Shown here: in pieces, positions 46,340 through 59,212 of the stretch
Numbering within the stretch: the first letter of the stretch is position 1
Layout of the letters: each line of letters starts with the position of its first letter
Source of the DNA: Darksidea phi
Taxonomy: Eukaryota; Ascomycota; Dothideomycetes; Pleosporales; Lentitheciaceae
Reading direction: 5' to 3'
Length of the DNA: 64,000 nucleotides
NCBI GenBank assembly: GCA_030770425.1
Contig: JASJFT010000001.1
Location: forward strand, 372,001 to 436,000
Notes under the pieces: model-generated
Databases searched by the model: none
Seen by the model: the letters and a program-made list of their open reading frames with translations, nothing else
What the model was told of the DNA's origin: nothing
Position numbers and translations under genes: made by a program

Positions 46340-47450
46340 CTATGGCTTCTGAATATCCCTCAAAGTCTCAGCGATCACTTTAATATCGTCAGGCGTGGTC
46401 TTACAACACCCTCCAATCAACTTCGCCCCCGCATCCCAATACTGCCTCGTCCTCTCCGCCCACCCCATCCCCGCCGTTCTTGAACCCTCCCAGTCCCGCT
46501 TTGCGTGATTCCAGACTTCACCGCTATTCGGATAAACAACAAGAGGTTTGCTCGTCAATGACTTCAACTCATACAATGCCGCCAACGCAACATCTTGCTG
46601 CACACAATTCACACCCACAGCAACCACATTCCCACACTGCTCCAGCACCCTGACTACTTCAACCAGAGGCGTACCGTCGCTAATGCATCTCTCGTCGCGC
46701 AGCGTAAGCGTGAACCACGCCTCCGTCTGCGGAAACTCTTCCTGCAGTAGCTCGGCGAGGGCGCGGAGCTCGGGGTAAGATGGCATCGTCTCGCAAGCTA
46801 GAATATCGACGCCAGCAGAGACTAAAGCGGAGACGCGGCCGCGATGGAAGGCTTTCATGTCCGCGTGTGGGATGCTGTAGTCGCCGCGGTATTCGCTGCC
46901 GTCTGCTAGGAAGGTCGCGTAGGGTCCTATGCTGCCTGCTATGTATAACCCTCCTCCTCCTCCTGCTGTATCTCCTGCTGCATCTCCTCTTTGCTGTCCC
47001 GCCGGCGAGGAAAGAAACTCCCTCCGTGCTTCTTTCGCTAGTTGTACACTCTTCATTACAAGATCTCTAGCTTCCACCTCTGAAATGCGTAACTGCTTGA
47101 CTAGCCCTGGAATGGAAGCTTGATACGATGCTGTTATTGCGACAGTGGCTCCTGCTTTGAAGTAGTCATTGTGCGCTTTGGTGATGAGGGTGGGTTGGGT
47201 GGTGAGGACGTGGGCGGACCAGAGGGCGCCGGAGATATCTGTGAGATGGTTAGTGGTTCGTATAGGCTGAGATGGGGTGAGGCTGGGTGGGGTGGGGCGA
47301 GGATGGGGATGGTGTACCTGCACCGAGTGTTTCTAGATATGTGGCTAGGGCGCCGTCGAGGGGTATGGGGGTGTTTGAGGCGAGGAGGGTGGATAGCATT
47401 GGGGGAGGGGTGGGTGAGGGAGACATCTTGTGTGAGACTTTTTTTTCCAT
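46340..47450 (-). CDS. Homocysteine S-methyltransferase (Mht1/Sam4 type)
   Basis: Transfers a methyl group from S-methylmethionine or S-adenosylmethionine to homocysteine, giving methionine. Exons 47450-47318 and 47238-46340 give 343 aa; starting at the next ATG (47426) gives 335 aa, and both fit the usual 325-345. Visible are LDGALATYLE at the N-terminus, TASYQAS, GSIGPYATFLADGSEY, FETMP-like CETMPSYPEL, and the zinc ligands in GVNCV and GGCCKT near the C-terminus. A Gly/Ala-rich loop (DAAGDTAGGGGG) is inserted before GSIGP. The 79-nt intron splits an Asp codon before ISGALWSAH. The gene is convergent with TAF5, 233 bp apart. Confidence 0.92.
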
Positions 47451-50400
47451 CAAAGTAGCTAGAGAGAGAATGATCTTGAAAACGGATAGGTACGACGAAC
47501 TACCCTAAGTAACCACCGTTAGGCGTGTTTTACAGTATTGAAGTCAGAGTTGGACGTGATGCACGCGCAATTGAACAGTTTCTCGCGCTAAGATTTTTGA
47601 CTGCTAAAGCCCAACAGACGCACCTAGTCCGCATGGATTCCCATACTTACAAAATCTCTCTCCTCGTACATACAATTCCTGTATTCTGGTACGAACGAAC
47701 TTGAGTAGAATCTGGCTCGTGTGCAAAGACGCAACTACGAAGGTTGGAGTTGGAGTACAAAGGTGGAGAAGGTTTGACGGTCCGTGCGCGTCCCCACACA
47801 ATTCCTCTGCAGGTCTCACATGAGCTGAATGGAAAGCATACATGGACATGCGATGAATCACATGAAAGGGTTCATATAGGTCGGTACTGCGGGGCCTTTT
47901 GTATGCTATATGGGAACGTGGAATTGGTATGTTGAGCAGGTATCTAGGGTGTGTGCCGTTGATTTGCAATGAACAAACGGCGTGCATTCCGTCTATGATA
48001 TCCGTATATTTTGGATATGCTACGGTATCATTGAGGTGGGTTAATGGACAGTGCCGTGCCTGATTGTGGAGACAATGTATCGAAGATTGAAGGGCCTGGT
48101 CGAATGCAGTCTAGACGCACGGAGGGTGGTCGAGGATGGTGGAGCGAAGAAAACATCAGTCCGGTCCAGTCGAGGAGGTACATTTCAATGGAGAAGAGAG
48201 CGGTAATGAGTAGGTTGACCACTTTATGGCTGTGGAGCTGTGGGGTTGCCGAATCTGCCCATAAAGGTTGAGGATGCCATACATCGCATTGCATTGTTAA
48301 GCTAAGCCGCTATACGTAGAGATGGGGATTCCCTGCTCAAATCTTGAGGGATCAAGTCAGGTTGCGTCACCGTTGGTAACAATGCATTTCTAGTAGAAAA
48401 GAACCACCATCTGAAACCCACTGCTAGAGCGGTGGGAGTCTGTCGGGGGGGCAAGAACAGTCAAGATGTCGGCTGACGTGCACAACAGTTCTTTTTCCTT
48501 TTATCAGGGGCTACCCGAAGGTCAGACACCCAACGGCGCAAAAATCGTTCCTGATCAGGTTAAGGCGCAGCAACATTCGGGCGCACGAGCATGTGATGGT
48601 GCACAGAGGCTCGACAAGAGTGTTAGTTAGCCTCTTACTCAATCTCCTCTCTCAGGACATTATTCAAAGTTTTAGACGGTCAACCTTAACGTACGCGTGG
48701 CTTCATTGAGTGGCTTCAGCATTGACGTCAGTTCAGTAATCAACAGCCACCTTTTCCCTGCTAACTATATTTAGGCCTTGCTCAAGCGTATAGAGTCAGA
48801 GGCGTGATGTGGATGCAGCTAGTCGATAGCATAGATTCGGAGATGCTCGAACCTTACTCTGGAGTCATGGTCGAGCATCGGATGCGGAGCTGCGAGTAGC
48901 GCTCTTGCATCCGAACTGCTCGGATGTTGCCGCGCACTTTCGGTGATGGTGTGCGTGGCGATCGGGTTGACGACGCGTGTTGGAGGTCGGTGGCTGCGAC
49001 GCCTGGTGGGTGTAAGGTCTACGCCATGGCTTCACTGTTGAGCCTAGAACCAGCCAGAGTCGGGTGTTAAATATTTGGTACCTTCCTCCGTGGACGTTGC
49101 TCGTAAAACTTTATTCTCAGCGCGGTCAGCGAGAAAAATATTGCTTCTCGACACTGTGAAACTCTTAGCTAGGTGTTGCATGAGCTTGAATTGCTAAAGG
49201 TGGAGTGGCGAAGAGCTAAAGGAGACATCGGAGGGAAGGGTAAGCAACATCAAGGTGGCGGCGTGATCCAGCTGTACCGCTTCGCTCCGCCGATAACAGA
49301 GAAGTCGCATTGCTAAGTGGTTGGAATCACTTGTTGAACAGGAGCGCGGTGCTAGACATGTCCTGTGCTGCTGTGCGAACACATGCGAGAATGTGACCAG
49401 GCTACCAGAACCCCCACCCCATGCACGGTATCTCGATTCGCTCCCGCCTTACATGCATTGAGCACCCGAAGTAGGGCTTTGTGGGGAAACTGGCCGTGTG
49501 CATCCATATCAAATCGGTGGGAGGGATATGCGCATGGCTATGCATGAGATGGGATGTACAGCATAGCCTGATTGCCGAGAGGCTGTTCTGAGAGGACGTT
49601 GGTTGAGCAGCTTCTGTTTGAAGTGACTGCAGTGTAATTGCTGTTGCATACGGAAAGACCGGACTGTAGAAGGGTGGGCCTCGGGCTCGTTATCGTTCGT
49701 TTGTATGTTCTTCTGCTGTTTCGCATTCACTTGTATGCTGTTGGCGAGCCAAACAGCATTGGAAATTGGGCGGGCTGAGTGATGCGCAACTCGACTTAGG
49801 TTAGCTTACATGCTTCTTGTTTCTATTGTGACGGCTCAGTGGTGAAAAGGAGGAAGAGACGAATGAAGCACTGGGAGGCGAGTGAAACTGTGACAGTCCT
49901 TATTGACTCTCAAAATGTAAAGTGGGACGCGTGGCCAAGGTGGTTGCACGAAAGCATATGCGCAACGTCCTGCATTATGTGGTGTGACACAAGACGGAGA
50001 AGTTAGCTGGCAACTCGAGGGACAAAGGCGAAGACAATAGAGAGTCACGTTCCTTAGAACTGATAAGAGATGACGCCCTCCAATTAGCAAGCCATGTGGA
50101 GAGTAGGACTGCGGCAGAAGTAGGCTCACATGGGTGCTTTAAAAACGAGTCTCCTTCGGGTCTCGTTACTATGCAAGTTAGCAAGCTGATAAGAACACTA
50201 GTGATCTATGATACCCAAAGGACGGCCGACAAGGTAATCTTTTGCACCGGACGGGACTTCCCTTGACATGTAAGCAAGGTCAGCCACACTCGAAAAGGTC
50301 CGTTTTGATGGTTGTTGCGAGGTCTTGCAATGTAGACCGCTAGATGTGCTACGTTCCTCTTAAGTTTGCGCGGCATAACGAAAGCCCAGCGACATCGTGG

Positions 50401-52545
50401 TAATAGCAACGAGCACCGGCCGCCGCATGCCAACGCTCGGGACATGCAGCAGCTTTCTCTGGATACGGGTCCGGGAAGCAAAGCGGGTCTCCAATTCTCC
50501 TGAAGAGACTAAGTGTGCAGGGATTGGTGGTCCGTTCGGGTGCGTTCGCAGCCACGCGGTAGACTGCCGCTTTGCTCATGCACACCGGCAGCGAGAGGCA
50601 GACCTCCACTTCGAGGCTGACGTGTCTACGGCGGTCAATTCTAGGTGCGCAGACGCGCTCATCGATCTGGGCCTTTGAGGGCTGGCGAACTAGTACCCAC
50701 CAGCAGGGAGTAGTCGCAGACAGAGCGGGCAAACCACGCGGGGCTCCCACGGGCAACAGCCGACTTGCGCAGGGAGCAGTTCGTGTGGCGTAGCAGTGCG
50801 CTGCGAGCAGCGTTGTTCCAACCCACAGCGGCCAGTGGTTCGCATCGATTCCAAATCTTTACGTGCCCGGCGTCAGACATCGTAGGTGGCGTGCACAGCC
50901 TTGGTGCCGATTCACGGGACACGATGGAGAGCTTACCGAGGGGTAGCGATCGATCGCTATACGCGACCCGCCTGTCAGGCTGCGAAATCAGAGGCCAGCA
51001 GAGGCCGGCTAAATCGTGCAGAACGGAACAAAGAGCCTGATCAACACACAGGCTGTTCGGGCAGGCGCTGTGCAGGCATCCCGCCTGGAGATGTGACTAA
51101 ACGCGTGGGAGCATCGCTTGGGAGCTGAGATACGACGATCGGGTCTAAGCCCAATCCGGTCTGGCCAAGTCAGATTTGCCATGTTAGCGACATGGGATTT
51201 CCGATACGCGAAGCGTCCGCGCTTCGAGAATTAGAGGCTTCGGACGGCAAGTCACATGCTGTCATCATCGAGACCGCGCCGATCTCACACTCTGCATAAA
51301 GGAGGCCCGTCGAGCGGCAGGGAGAAAGCTCGCATTCGCATTATACCTTGTAGCCAGGCTTCTCCGCCCACGGGATGAAAAGCCCCCTGACGCCTTATAG
51401 GCGGACGTCACAAGCTGCCGGATGGGCTGTGCCCTCGAGCTCGGGTGGATGCCCAGCCTCGCGGGCGGAGACAATCCAGGCCGAACCGTGGATGGTGCTC
51501 GCTCTGGAGGCGCTGCGGGTGCGGTCCCGCCTACATGGCCAACAAGCAGACGGAGTGCTTCCGCCAACCACCAAAGTATCTGGAAGCCCGCACTGTGATG
51601 CTCTCGTCTCAGCATCTCTGCTCAGCGTTAGCAGATGTGGGCTTCCTTTCAGGAGGTCTCGTCTCGTCTATCGGAAGGGGGGTGCCACCAGATCCTAGCG
51701 CACTGCGATCGGCAGAGCAAACCCACCCTCGAGGTGGTGTTTCTTTTGCGGTCGCCAGGGTAGAGATGCCGCGGCGTGATGGCGGCCGTGGGACTAGCCC
51801 TTTTGGCGTGCACCAGCTCTCTCCACAGTGCTCGCCGACCCGCGCGACCAAGGGAGACGCGAAGCAGAAAGTGAGGCCGCTGAGTGGATATTCGCCGCTC
51901 CGCAGTGGTGCCCTTTTATCAACCCCCCGCTCTGGCTGCAGAAGCCATCGCCCTCTGCCTCTGCTCAATCCTTTTTTCTTGTTACTAGACAAGCCGGCTG
52001 TGGATAGCCATACGCCAACAACACGGCAAGCCAGCACACGTCTCCAGCCGTCCTGGAAGCAGTGTAGCCAATTGTGCATTCTTCATCCTCGCCCCTCACA
52101 TTCGAATCCATTGGCCGTCTCCTCGCACGCGTCGCTCGATCGCAAGACCCTGGACGCTCGCCTTTGGATCGCGGGCTCTATTCAGCCGACGTCAACGTGA
52201 GCACCTGACTCAATAGGGCCTGCTGTGTGTGTGAGCCCTGGCATCGGAAGTAGTAGACGTCTCTTAGCTCCGTTCCTTGCGATTTCTCTTCGGCCCATCA
52301 ATACATAGTTGGCCCTGTCCCCGGCCTGTGGACACTCGCCACCTCCAACCCCTCCGTGGTACACTTCCTCGTCCCTCGTCCACATCTTCTGGTCATTGAT
52401 AGTCGTGCCTTTTGACACGGTTGTGTGTCTGTCGTCGTTGGTTTTCTGCCATCCCGTCGTCTGTTGTCACTCCGAGAGGTGCCAATTGACTCGCCGCACC
52501 GCCACACGTGCCTTCGCCACAGCTTGGTCCCATCCACCTCTCACC
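47451..52545. other. 5-kb gene-free region
   Basis: The longest gap in the window. I find no coding sequence resembling a known family, no tRNA-like B box, no rRNA and no clear terminal repeats. Many TATA-, CT- and GT-rich patches are present. Frames such as 51445-52200 (plus, 251 aa) have a chance-translation composition. The last kilobase may be a long 5' leader or promoter of the gene at 52546. Confidence 0.45.
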
Positions 52546-54031
52546 ATGCCGCCCGGCCGTCGAGGCACCACCGCGGCAGCGCTGCACTTCAACAAGGCGG
52601 AGCGCACCCACGAAGAGAATCAGGAGCGGTACGTGCATGCCTTGTTCCATCCTCATCCGATATGTCGTCGTTCAATGCTGATGCTGTTGCAGTGCTTACA
52701 TCGCTGCGTCGCGACGTAGCGACCGTAGTCTGGACGCGCGGATAGAGTCCGCGCGTCGAGCATCTGAGCTCCATAAGAAGCGAACGGGCCGTGCTCTGCG
52801 CATCACCAAACAGGATGTCGCCAATGAAGAGATGTATGAAGAGGAGGACGACAACCTGCCTGCTCAGTACCAGCGCCTCAGTGCCCACTTGCAGACGTCG
52901 TCTTGGGCTTTCAACCGCAAGCTGCAGGACTACATTGCGACTCAGCATGGTGTCCGGAACATGTTCCTCCAACAACAGTTTCCTGGCCACACAATACAGC
53001 CCTCTGATCTTCCCATGCAGCCAGGCAACCAGATGCCCTTCATGAACTCGTCAATGCTCCCGCCCCAGACATCCAACCCTACCACCCAGGGCTTCACGCA
53101 ACCTTCGCAGCTCCACATGCCGCAGGGCCATCAACAACAACAACAACAACAACCCAGGCAGGGTTACCGCCACGCTCCGTACAATATCCCTCAGCGCCAC
53201 CAGTCTTATCAGCGTTCAGCTTCAATCTCGACGCCGCAAGCGGTGCAGAATTCTGGCCAACCCGTATCACAAGCCGACTCTACCGCAACCACTCACGGAG
53301 GGGAGACCGACCGAAGAACGTCGTTGCCCCCACACGCTTTTGAAAAAGTTTCGCAACAAGGCAATGACGTTTCGTCACGGCCGCCGCTGTCAAGATCGTC
53401 GACATCACAGAGCGTCAAGCAGCAACCTGTTTCTCCCCAACACGTGTCAGCGCCTACTTCGGGATCCGGCACTCCCTTGCTGAAGTCAGAGGATACCGGT
53501 CCGACATTATACGAGATTCCGACGCTTCCATCCAGCACGAGCTCGCAAGTTCTCAGCATGAACCCCCTGACATTGTCTCTGCCACCTGAGTCGCAACAAT
53601 TTATTGGCTCTGCCCTCGATCCAAACGATCCGCGCACGGCAACCCTGATGGCAGGCAGCGAGAACCTGCCTCAGCCTTTCATGAGTACTTACACTTACAA
53701 CCCCAATCTTTCGCCCAAATGTGCACAGGCTGGAAGTGCGGGCAATCGCTCTGTCACACACACTGGGTTTTCTGCCTCTGGGATGACGCAAACGTTGGCA
53801 CCGGCAGTCTCGGTCAAGTTGGAGAGCGCTGTTAATAGTGCAACGTCGAATACTCCGCCATCAGCAACGTTGGATAACGCCCGTACGTCTCGTCGTCTTC
53901 TTACACCCACTGGCTTTGAATACACTGGCTATTTTGAGCACCACCAAAGCACTGATCGGAATCGAACAGCCAACGATGGCGTCTCTAAGGAACTCTTTGA
54001 AGAGAACTTGTTCATCAATTGGGATCAATAA
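52546..54031 (+). CDS. Conserved fungal protein with Gln-rich C-terminal region
   Basis: Exons 52546-52628 and 52693-54031 give 473 aa. The first 110 residues are dense in charged residues and look strongly conserved: GRRGTTAAALHFNKAERTHE, then (after the 64-nt intron) AYIAASRRSDRSLDARIESA, a basic KKRTGR, and EEMYEEEDDNLPAQY. I have an impression of similar N-termini in other filamentous ascomycete proteins without assigned function. The remainder is Gln/Ser/Pro-rich low complexity (a seven-Gln run near 53130) and ends in an acidic/aromatic LFEENLFINWDQ. The composition suggests a nuclear transcription-related protein, but there is no DNA-binding motif I recognise. Confidence 0.75.
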
Positions 54032-56324
54032 CTCTTCGCGAGTCTATTTGAAATTCATTTCTGACTTGAGCGAGCTCGAGCGGGCATCTCCGCATCTCTA
54101 CTCCTCTAGCTCTTCTTCATTTCTTCTATATCTTCTTGGACCACGAACGTAGTATGTCAATTGAGAGGACACATATAGCGCCCCTTTTTAGGATAAACGG
54201 GCGGGTTGGTTATTTCTGCACGAGTTTTTCGAGTCCTGCACGCACAAAACATGTGTCCTCAATTTTAGTCACGATGTAACGACAGATGGGAGTTATGGTC
54301 GTCTTGGTTGTACGGGCATTTCGGGAAAAGATACACAAGCTATTTATCAGCGGGTTCGGCCTTGGCTATATTCCTCTTTTGGCAGCGAGCAGCGTACATC
54401 AGATGTTACACAAGGATAATATATAATCGCCGAGTTACTGTCCACGGGCCATGTTGTGAAGACGATTCGTATACACTCTTCACTAGCCATCCATCAACCG
54501 CGAATACGTGAAGCAGCTCGAAACGAAAAAATCTATTGAAATCTAGCTCGGTGCGCCGTCCTTTGAAGACTCGCTTCTCAGTAGCCTCGTCGCAGCACTA
54601 TATTGAAGACAGATGTGATGATTATCACCGGGATTGTGCCTGGAACGGCCTGTCAAGGTCTAAGCCTGTGCGACTTCATCTAAAGGGCAGTGCCAATCAC
54701 ACAGACTTTGTTGGGGTCCAGTCCTCCCGCCTCAAGCTGTGCCTACACACTTGCATAGACTTGTACTCCCAAGTACCTTGGACACGGAGAAATCACTCGT
54801 TGCACCCGTGAAATGATGAATCCCTTCTCGGTTTCGCACCCGTCTCGCTTTGCCTACTTCGAGTGCTATGCCCTTCATTATCCCGCCTCACCATGACACG
54901 AGCGAAACTAGCAATCAACCTGGTGAGCCGTCCACCATTGATCCACGCTCACGGCTCGCACGTTCATCCGGATCCTCGCTAGGGATTTTGCCCCCGGCAA
55001 AATATCAAGTTTTCTAGGACTTGTGCCATTTCCAGCTCCTGTTGAGCTACAGGGCTATTTGAATGTCTCCTTAGTCGTCTTTATCGGTATAAACCTCTCC
55101 CACATACAGAGCCGTCAGTAGCACCCACATGAGCTGGTAAACGGCGAAATGTGTTCCTCACTTATTTAGAACCTTCTACGAAATCGCACTTTGAACACGC
55201 ACTACCAGGCAGCGCTATAGACGACACTCGCTCGGGGGCAAAGTAGCATCACAGAATCAGTCTGTACAACTATCGGACTTTCGGCGAAACTCGGAAATCC
55301 GTCGATCACGACATGGGCTCTCTTATCGCCTTAGGTTCTAACTGCCCGTTCAAACGGCTAAACCCTAGCATGACAAGTAACACTTTCACGCCGACACAGG
55401 TCATCAGGTTCTTCCCGGCCTCGGGATCGTGCATACGGAAAAAGACCAGTGCACAATGGCTTGCTGCTTGCTAACCCATCTCAAGTGGCGTCTGTCATCC
55501 TGCCGGTTGTCAGTCGATTTTTGATGATCTGTATCACCACGACCACATACCCGGAGACAAGTACCTGAGTGAGCAAGGCGCGGTGGAGCACGCTGCCTTG
55601 GACATGAACAACCCCAACTGACGACCTCGCAACAGTACCCTCCGCAGGCTATCGACTCCATGTCCTGTGCCAGGCCTGAAAACAAACAAATCTAGCCTTG
55701 CCAATAGTTGGTATCTTCATCACATCTTTGATGAAACCTCGTCATATTTTGCATCACAGAGGGCTGAAGGTGGCGTTGCTGTACTACGCTTCGAGATAAA
55801 CGCCATTGGTGTTCTGCAGCTGTCCTTCCTCATTCGATACTGACACGAGCACTCTATCGCGCCGTCCAATTGTTGAGGCTTGTCACTGAAGGACCTTGTT
55901 GATGGTTCTGCTGGTGACTCCGCCAAGGTCTCCTCTAACTGCTTTCTGGGAACTACCTACTGAATTTCAAGTGTTCCCAAAGGCGGATAAATCGCCCGAA
56001 GACTTCTGATTTGAGCTAGATGAAACGTCAGGGATTGAGTGCTGATGACGAGGGGAACGGGCGATAACAGCAAGCACCCGTCTTGCATATCTTGTGTATT
56101 GTTCCAACGGACAAATGCCAGCATCAGGGTACCATCACTATCGATCCTTGAAGGATACAATGCAGTACGACACCGAGAAGCACTTATAAACATGACGGAG
56201 CACATCATGCAGAGGACAGCCTGCTCGGTCCTTGACACGTCTCTTCTGAGACTTCCTCTCGTTTTTGCGCGCTTTTGTTCTTCGTTTCTAGCATTGAAAG
56301 GTGCATTGCTCTTGATCACTCATC
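54032..56324. other. 2.3-kb gene-free region
   Basis: No coding or RNA gene recognised. The final 100 bases are the promoter and leader of the secreted protein gene at 56325. Confidence 0.45.
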
Positions 56325-58811
56325 ATGAAGGTTAACAGAATCATCTCGCTGGCTGTTGCGTTGGCTGTTGCTAATGCCGAGCCACTTCCTTGTAAAGACG
56401 TACCCGTTTCCTCCTAGTCATACCGTCATTGTATCGGGGTTTCATTTATGTATCTTTGGTTGTTAGGTAATTGGATGAGGAAATGTTTATGCGCTGCTAA
56501 CGCGTTCCCAACCAGACCATCTTCCCAAGAATCTCGGACCGAGAGCAACTAGGATTACATCCTCATCCATCCCGAGCAACAACAGTGGATCCACCTCCCC
56601 CTGCCACTCTGGAACCGACACTATCCTCTCTACTGGTGGATCGGTTCCGGTTACATCGTCGAGCCCTACATCACCGCTTAGTACAACTTCGAGCAGTGAG
56701 GGCACGATCGTAACCATCACTTCCGTCGTAACAGAACCTTCAACGTTGCCGAACAAAACCTCGACTCCTGCATTCACTAGCTCGGAGTCTTCTGTCTCCA
56801 TCTCTACTTCTCCATCTTTTTCATCCTCCAGTAGCAGCAGTGTGGGAGGCAACAGCACGCATTCTGGTCCCTCGAGCTCCCGAGCCAGCAACTTCACGAC
56901 TTCTATCATTTCGAGCACGGGCGTTTCTTCCTCAGGCACAAGACCGCTGACGACCACTGGACCAAGTTCTTCCAGCTCCCCGATGTCGACACTGACGCCG
57001 CCTTATACCAACAGCACTTCTTGCACAAGCACAACAGGCACAATCCCAGGCACAGGAACAGCACCATCCGGTTCTCACAGTTCTAGTACTGGCACAGCAC
57101 CGATCAGTTCCCCCATGTCCAGCACTGAAACGGCACCCACCACTTCTCGCAGCACAGGCACAGCACCGATCTCATTCTCTACTGGTCCTCTCCCATCATC
57201 TAGTGTAGTGCTAAACTCCACGTCTACCCCCCCGTTTACCAACAGCACAACATCATCGCCTACTAGCAACATAGTCGTGCCTAGTGTTCCGCTGTCAACT
57301 GGGGCTTCTACCACTGGGGCTTCCACTACTGGTCCTTTCTCCAATTCAACTTCGGTCTCCTCGAGCCCAAGTTCGACCGAAGGAAGCAGCACCAATGGTA
57401 CAACTAGTACTCCCTGCACCACATCCAGTGTACTCTTCCCCAACTCGACCATCTCTATTACTCAAACACCGACTAGTTCACGAACCCCTGGCAACTTCTC
57501 CACTATCTCCTGGACCACCCTGAACTCCACACGGGGAGGGCGCTCGACAAGATCAACGGCTCGGGTAACCAGTTCACAGGTCCTCCCTACAACTATCTGG
57601 AATGTGTCATCTACTGCTTCCACGACATCATCGGCCTATGTGATCCCTTCTAGTTCTGCGGAGTCAACCACCTCGGCCTTTCCTTCGACCTCTGTCAACA
57701 CGAGCCAATCACCTACATCAGAGTCTCCATCCATGACGGCTTCATCTAGTGGCTCTGTCCCCGTTTCTAGCACTACGAAGGAAGTGTCCAGCTCAACCCC
57801 GTCGTCCGTGCCTGCTCCCACGCAGAGCTCGACTAGCTCAGGCTCTTCGTCAACCCCTTCTGAGACGAGTCAATCATCTACAGTAGGTTCCTCGTCGTCA
57901 GTGTCTCCATCCAGTGGATCTGCATCCGTTTCTACCACCACACAAGGGTCGTCCAGCCTCATCGCAAGCTCAACTTCGGAGTCATCTCCTGTCATAACCG
58001 GCACCTCTGGGTCCCTTTCCAGCACAACAGATGCCGCATCAAGCACGACCGAAGGGCCTTCCACTGGCTCCAGCAGCACTTCTACTCGTACATCTTCCAG
58101 TTCCACATACTCCTGGCCCAGCAGCTTCCCAAGCCGAAGCTCCCGCTCGTCCGTCGATAAGTCTACTTCGGTCACACCTTCCACCACTCCGAACCCCTCA
58201 TCCCCCACTACTACCAAACCTAGCTCCATTAGCACTTTGACGTCGGGGTCATCAATTTTGGAGACCGAGACTGTCGCGACAAGCATCCGCTTATCAAGCC
58301 CCGCGCGCGGTCCCTCTGCCACAGTAACGGAACCCGAGTCTTCAACGTCGTCTGAACTGTATCCAACCTCTTCCCCAGATGCGACCTCTACCAACACCCT
58401 CACTGACGGAGCAGCAACATTCTCCACCCACTCTTCCAACATTCCATCTCCTTCTTCCTCCTCCGATGCGGTCTATCCCTCGAGCCTGACAAGCAGCACC
58501 CTCACGGACAGTACGAATTCGTCTGGGCCCGTTCCCGCCCCTACGTCCCCAACCACTAACAGTGGTTACGCCCCCGGCCCAACATTCAGCACCCTTACCG
58601 CGGATACGACTACATTCAACCTCCCTTCTACTCTGTCTACACTGACGAGTTCGTCGTCATCGGCGACGAGTGGATATGCCCCGGAACCAAGTTATGAGGA
58701 CGAGGAGGAAGCTGTGGCGAAACGCGGGATGGTGAGTCAGTCCCTTGACGATGAATATGCTACGTGGATCATTTGACTAATATCGTTTAGATGGGTCGAT
58801 GGTTCTTCTGA
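56325..58811 (+). CDS. Mucin-like Ser/Thr-rich secreted protein
   Basis: Exons 56325-56391, 56516-58731 and 58791-58811 give 767 aa. Signal peptide (MKVNRIISLAVALAVANAEP). Nearly all of the rest is Ser, Thr and Pro with Gly and Asn, in degenerate units such as TGTAPISS, SSSTPS and STTG, giving dense O-glycosylation potential and many N-glycosylation sequons (NST, NTS). The C-terminus turns acidic (YEDEEEAVAKRG). The second splice (GTGAGT, branch TTGACTAAT, TTTAG) replaces the read-through tail VSQSLDDEYATWII by MGRWFF; both end in frame. No hydrophobic GPI signal is seen, so the product is probably released or wall-associated. Intron 1 is 124 nt. No catalytic domain; function unknown. Confidence 0.8.
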
Positions 58812-59212
58812 GCCCGTGAACAGCCTTCCCCCCGAGCCGTCGAAAGGATCCAGGTACAGGTATTAGTGGAAGGGGATGATTGAGATACGAGGAAGATGAG
58901 CAGGTAATGAGGGGTGCATAATGAGTTAGCGTCTTCAGAACAAAAAAAGATGGATGGTGTTTGTTGGTGTTGCATTGTATCTTCTATTTCTCTTCTCGTC
59001 GGTCCTTGCTAATAGACACCTTTGCTGTCTTTTTTTTTGGTTTTTCATTTGCTTCTTCGATGGATCTTTTTCCCCTTGGGTGCTAGGTACGTCTTCGTAG
59101 ATGGAAAAAGAAATCTTGATTTTCCGATATGTTCACCCCGTGCGACCCGGTCTCGCCTCTTTTCTCCACGACCACAGCACCAATTCCCATTCCAAGGTAA
59201 AAGTAAACCAGC
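58812..59212. other. Intergenic stretch between convergent genes
   Basis: 3' flanks of the mucin-like and acyltransferase genes, with a T-run at 59030-59038. Nothing else recognised. Confidence 0.5.

Noticed and set aside
51445..52200. Plus-strand frame of 251 codons before the gene at 52546
   Set aside because: Arg/Ser/Pro-rich chance composition and no recognisable motif; more likely promoter or leader.
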